A stretch of DNA of 64,000 nt, from positions 8,972,624 through 9,036,623 of the forward strand of contig NC_016134.3 of assembly GCF_000005505.3 (NCBI RefSeq), in the 5' to 3' direction. A model generated the notes under the pieces. That model was not told the origin of the DNA. It was given only the letters and a program-made list of their open reading frames with translations, and made no database searches. Positions 60,353 to 64,000 of the stretch are shown one piece after another. The translations under genes and the position numbers were made by a program. The DNA is from Brachypodium distachyon. Taxonomy: Eukaryota; Streptophyta; Magnoliopsida; Poales; Poaceae. Within the stretch, counting starts at the first letter, position 1. Each line of letters begins with the position of its first letter.

Positions 60353-60402
60353 GTCCATTCAACAACTATACCACGACCCTCAGGGAGGGGTATTCCCGGG
60401 GA
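60353..60402. repeat. Right arm of the 48-bp inverted repeat
   Basis: Reverse complement of the block at 59459-59506 with three or so mismatches. It directly abuts the ALP1-derived hairpin locus. Confidence 0.65.
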
Positions 60403-60414
60403 TGATAAATACAC

Positions 60415-60515
60415 TTCAATCTTTCCAGTGCATTCCTATATATACGCAGTGAAGCCATGGCCACGGAATACAATGGAAAGATTGAAAGACACATGGAAGT
60501 TCCTGCATGGAGGGT
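60415..60515 (+). ncRNA. Hairpin made of both strands of an ALP1-like exon piece
   Basis: Bases 60415-60437 are 23 nt identical to 61451-61473 in ALP1-like copy 5 (antisense to its coding sense). Bases 60466-60515 are about 50 nt of the same region of the gene in the sense direction (AGATTGAAAGACACATGGAA and onward), with three or four differences. The two pieces are inverted, so 60418-60436 pairs with 60467-60485 around a loop of 30 bases. A transcript from the plus strand could give a small RNA complementary to copy 5. Transcription is not shown by the sequence. Confidence 0.55.
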
Positions 60516-60516
60516 T

Positions 60517-60660
60517 GTGTGACATTGGAAGAATAGCGAGTCTAGACGCTGGATATATAGTGGTGAAGTGTATTTATCATGCACGGATCGCTGTGCATGA
60601 TAAATACACTTCACCACTGTATATCCAGCGTCTAGACTCGCTATTCTTCGAATGTCACAC
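60517..60660 (+). ncRNA. Candidate small-RNA hairpin, 68-bp arms
   Basis: The left arm 60517-60584 and right arm 60593-60660 are reverse complements over 68 bases with two mismatches. They are separated by the 8-base loop GGATCGCT. Near-perfect pairing of this length is typical of a young MIRNA or siRNA hairpin or of a recent inverted duplication. No match of the arm to a gene in this window was seen, apart from a 15-base block repeated at 60405. Confidence 0.6.
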
Positions 60661-60958
60661 AATTCACCACTATATATACGCAGTGCATGTCTCCTAAGCA
60701 CGCTTTAGGCAAAATTTGAGAGTCACAACTGACATGCACATGCATGCAACTATACTGCGAATAAATGCGGAAAACTGTATCAGTGCAATTCATTTTTAAG
60801 CAGGCATTTTCCCGGAGGCGAAATGGCTACTCATATAGACATCCTATGAACAGTGATACTGCATGGCAGCATTGGCTAATAACAATTAATGAGAGCACAT
60901 AGATATGGTAGAATATTCAACATGGGAGTAACTATACCTGGGAGTACCTTGGGTTTTC

Positions 60959-61015
60959 CATATATATATATATACATACATATATATATATATATTATGT
61001 ATATATATATATATA
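60959..61015. repeat. (TA)n microsatellite
   Basis: Alternating TA with a few ACATACA interruptions over about 57 bases. Confidence 0.9.
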
Positions 61016-61208
61016 ATTAAACTGAATCACAACTATGCAGCTTATGTAGAACGTCAGAGAAAATTAACGGGAGCACATATATAGCGATAATGCATGGCTA
61101 TCCGTGAAAGTTTGAATTAGTACGAGAAGATTACATTAATTAGAACGACAGATAAACGATATAGAGAGATTGAATGAATTAAGATGCAGAGCAGTTGTGT
61201 TAATTTAC

Positions 61209-62211
61209 CTCCAGATTCCACTGGTTTGCTAGTCAAGTGTTGCAACAATATATCCCTTTCCATGACCGCATCCTCATCTGCTAACTGCTGCACTTCTTGG
61301 CTACCGTATATCGCATACCTCGTTGTGCCTGCATTACACTCCATTTCTATCACTATGTTATGCAACATGCAACATGTTTGGATTGCCCCTTGCAGCATAT
61401 ATCGATTTTCCGCGAACCACAACCCTCCATGCAGAAACTTCCATGTGTCTTTCAATCTTTCCAGTGCATTCCTTGGCATAACGGCCATGGCTTCTGAGTG
61501 TCTCCTATTGAACTCCACTTGACAATCTGAGAGGCCATTCTCCGGGTTGTAAGGTGTGAGCAACCAGGGAAGAAGAGGATATCCCGAATCACCAATTACG
61601 TATTCTCCAACTTGCCTTCCATCCGATAAATTCAGCTTGCTACCATTCAGCCAAATACCCTTCTCGCACTTCTTGAAGAGATCGGAGTCATGCGAAATGC
61701 TTGACCGCTTCATGTTATCTGACGATCCCAAGTACACACTTGTGAACCTCATATCTGAATCAATGGTGACTTGCATTAGCATGTCTTCATTCTTCTCCTG
61801 AAGGTTGATGTTTTGAGACCCAAATGGGATTTGAGCTGCATGTACAACACCGCAATAGTTTGGCAGGCCATGATCTTGTCAAACTTGTACTTGATCTTCT
61901 CCATTTCAGTGGTGCTTGGCCATCTTTGTGAGACCATAGCCTGAATAAAGCTCTCGGTTACCTGCGAGACCGTTGACTCACTCACACCAACGGAGGATCG
62001 TATGGTTGCAGGTGTCTCGCCAGAGTTGAGCACTATTAGAGCGATGGCAACTCGGTCTTCTAAACACAACAACCTGCCATCAGGAAAGGTGTATTTGTTC
62101 ATATCTTCCCAAGACTGCTCCTTCGCTAAGCTGCAGACGTGGTCGGAGGCTCTTCTTGGCATTTTCAACACAGACTCGAGCATTTTTGCATCCTCAAAAA
62201 AGATAGAGTTC
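61209..62211 (-). pseudogene. ALP1-like copy 5, frameshifted
   Basis: Most divergent copy, 12 kb beyond the tandem array. It enters after an acceptor at 62212 and reads MPRRASDHVCSLAKEQSWEDM, GVSESTVSQVTESF and KYKFDKI. One base is missing near 61873 (ATGATC for GTGAATC) before the GLPN block. It then continues SDMRFTSVYLGSSDN, VIGDSGYPLLPWLLTPY, LERLKDTWKFLHGGLW and CCMLHNIVIEMEC to the donor at 61209. Its LERLKDTWKFLHG codons are the source of, or share a source with, the hairpin at 60415-60515. Confidence 0.82.
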
Positions 62212-62826
62212 CTGCATGGGAACAAATGCAAAAAGGGGAGGAAAAAAAAACGGTTACATAATTAATCCATTACTTGCAAATCAAAGATCGTATCAGCTGT
62301 GGTACTGTTAAGATGCTACCCAGAAATTGAGAAAGTGTTATTTTGATCTTACAGCCCGGCAGCCATAGAACGTGCCGGTACAGCTAGCTTTTTTCTCTTT
62401 TCCGAAAAGATACAACGTACAACTAGTAATTGCAAAAACTGAAGCTACGTGCATGTTCGATTATATGCTCCAGCATGCTGAGCTACTTCATGAGTAGAAT
62501 AGTCTCTTGCATACACACATATAGTACTGATCCGCCCACAACTAACAGTTTGATCTGGACGCTTGCCACACGTTACTAATTAGAAGCTCACCTTCTCTCA
62601 GATGCAGTATGCACGCACTAGCTAATTAACACTTAACATGCATGTGTAAACGGATCACATTATATAAATGAAAATAAAAATCTTAACTAGCTAATTTAGA
62701 AGCTCTCATTGTGTGCACACGCCGCAGTCATGACTCAAAAATAAAAAATCTAAGCATGCCGAGGTACAGTATACAAATGAAAAACAGAGTTGGCGAATAA
62801 ATTCAGATGGAGTTATGATGATTTAC

Positions 62827-64000
62827 CTCTAGACAGGAATGATGGGTTGACATTTGTGTCGAAGCTGCACGGCCCTCTTGTGTACAACACATAGAAATCA
62901 CGTGTGTATACCCCTCTGGCCTTGACATGCTCGACATGGCTGAACTTGTCAAACTCAGGGCCAGAATGTCCTGTCGCAATGGAAGTGAGCAGAGTTAGGC
63001 TGCAGTTTTACCTCCAAGTGCCTCGGGGTCACGTCTCTCACGTATTCAGGGAGTGTTTCAATCCAGCCATCCACCAGCACCAGCCTCTGCAGAGCAGGCA
63101 CGTCCTTCAGGACCTTCAGCTTTGGGCATCTGGTGATTGTGAGCTTCTGCAGTTTGGGGAGATTACTGATCGTCTCCAGGTCAGAGCTTCCAACCACTGT
63201 AAGCTCAACAACAAAAGGAATGTTCTCAAGGTATCTGAGATGCTCGACACCCTCCAGGACCAGCCTCCGAAGTTCAGGAACATCCTTCAGAACCTTCAGC
63301 TTTGGGCATCTGGTGATGGTGAGCTTCTGCACTTTGGGGAGATTACTGATCCTCTCCAGGTCAGGGCACCAATCCACTGTAAGCTCAACAACAGAAGGAA
63401 ATTTCTCAAGGTAGCTGATCTGCTTGACTTGTTGTATTGATAATTTTCTCAAAGCCCATGCATTGGAGGCAAGGCCAGGAGGAACAAGCCTGAGTTTGCA
63501 GCTTTGAAGGGAAAGCTTCTCCAAACGGGACATGGCTTGCACTTTCTCCTCCCACTCCCACTCCTCCCATTCCACCATTCCTTTTAAGACCATCTTGTTT
63601 AACCTCGGAAATGAAGCTGCCGCCGGCTGGGACGGACGCAAGAATTCAGTTCCAACACGCTTGATGCATGGAGCGCGGTTGACCTTAAGCACCTGCAGAC
63701 AGGGGAGATGGCACAACCCATTGGGAAGTTGGGTGCAACAAGCTAGACCAGACAGCAATAGAAACTTCAAGTTGTTCAGGGGCACCGTTGCTGTCGACAT
63801 CATCCAACTTGGGACTTTCTGACCAAAATACCCATCAATATCAATATTTTCAACACTGGACGGAGGACAGAGCTGATTGAACACCTTCTCTATTCGTTGC
63901 TGCTCATCCAACTCATTATGTCCCACTGTGGGGGTGCAGTACAAGAGTAGGTTGATAAGATGTTTCTTCTCTGTAAGGCTAGCATTAGCAGCAGAAGATG
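62827..64000 (-). pseudogene. NLR4, LRR portion with C-terminal frameshift (runs off the window)
   Basis: The frame is open from the window edge (ASLTEKKHLINLLLYC) through CPPSSVENIDIDGYFG and GLCHLPCLQVLKVNRAPC, typical LRR wording of grass CNLs. Two LRR units of 60 residues (DLExISNLPK…TRCPKLKVLKDVP) are nearly identical. After RHLEVK an extra A in an A-run near 63012 shifts the frame, so the called frame stops at 62955. The other frame gives the expected family end (CSLTLLTSIATGHSGPEFDKFSHVEHVKARG) down to a donor at 62827. The NB-ARC part is outside the window. It may be a pseudogene or tolerate a changed tail. Confidence 0.78.
63115..63385 (-). repeat. 180-bp duplication in the NLR4 LRR
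   Basis: TTCAGCTTTGGGCATCTGGT occurs at 63115 and 63295, exactly 180 bases (60 codons) apart. The following 90 or so bases match with few changes, so the unit duplicated recently. Confidence 0.85.

Noticed and set aside
60428..60701. Frames of 89 and 111 residues over the hairpins
   Set aside because: Open only because the region is an inverted repeat of an ALP1-like coding piece.
1..64000. tRNA, rRNA, CRISPR or bacterial-type operon signals
   Set aside because: Looked for and not found; the tRNA-like TGGTATCAGAGCC at 14324-14336 is the retrotransposon primer site, and the genes have introns.

Overview
This window is nuclear DNA from a grass (Poaceae), most likely a pooid such as a Triticeae species or a close relative. 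The evidence is the density of Stowaway MITEs flanked by TA, a GCCGGCA-repeat CACTA element, chromovirus and Tat/Athila-type LTR retrotransposons, intron-bearing CC-NBS-LRR genes and ALP1-like genes. The species cannot be fixed from sequence alone. No tRNA, rRNA or CRISPR array was found.

Layout. 0.36-1.5 kb: an R2R3-MYB gene (MYBAS/MYB59 type) with a 2-bp lesion at the exon 2 acceptor. 1.9-2.6 kb: two Stowaway-like MITEs. 5.0-8.1 kb (minus): CNL gene NLR1 with several eroded NB-ARC motifs. 9.5-14.7 kb: a complete-ended but internally broken Ty3/gypsy chromovirus (320-bp LTRs, TSD CCTTG) that carries an inverted gag/protease segment and a plastid-like insert. 16.3-18.1 kb: a 5'-truncated LINE. 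19.75-20.49 kb: a foldback Mutator-like element with a 9-bp TSD. 20.67-23.67 kb (plus): CNL gene NLR2 with canonical motifs, head-to-head with NLR1. 25.66-29.49 kb (minus): CNL gene NLR3. 32.8-33.35 kb: a B3-like two-exon fragment. 36.4-38.4 kb: a four-exon selenoprotein-H-like Rdx gene with CxxC in place of CxxU.

39.65-62.2 kb holds five copies, all on the minus strand, of an ALP1-like gene (PIF/Harbinger transposase-derived). Copy 1 is open; copies 2-5 have frameshifts. The first four form a tandem array. Between and among the copies lie a CDPK N-terminal fragment, a copia RNase H remnant, a CACTA element (50,464-54,383, TSD GCG) holding a broken TNP2 gene and a captured glycosyltransferase-like exon, and an internally deleted Tat/Athila-like LTR element (about 55.0-59.2 kb). 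At 60.4-60.7 kb there is a foldback locus. It has one near-perfect 68-bp-arm hairpin and one hairpin built from both strands of an ALP1-like exon, including 23 nt identical to ALP1-like copy 5. The window ends inside a fourth NLR (LRR part, minus strand) with a one-base frameshift near its C terminus and a recent 180-bp LRR duplication.

Functionally this is an immune-receptor neighbourhood: three CNLs plus the end of a fourth, together with decaying, probably nuclease-dead transposase-derived genes and abundant mobile elements. The most interesting candidates are the ALP1-derived hairpin (possible young small-RNA locus), the rearranged retrotransposon with organelle-like DNA, the NLR1/NLR2 head-to-head pair and the MYB splice-site lesion. 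Coordinates of exons come from reading splice signals by eye and have no transcript support.
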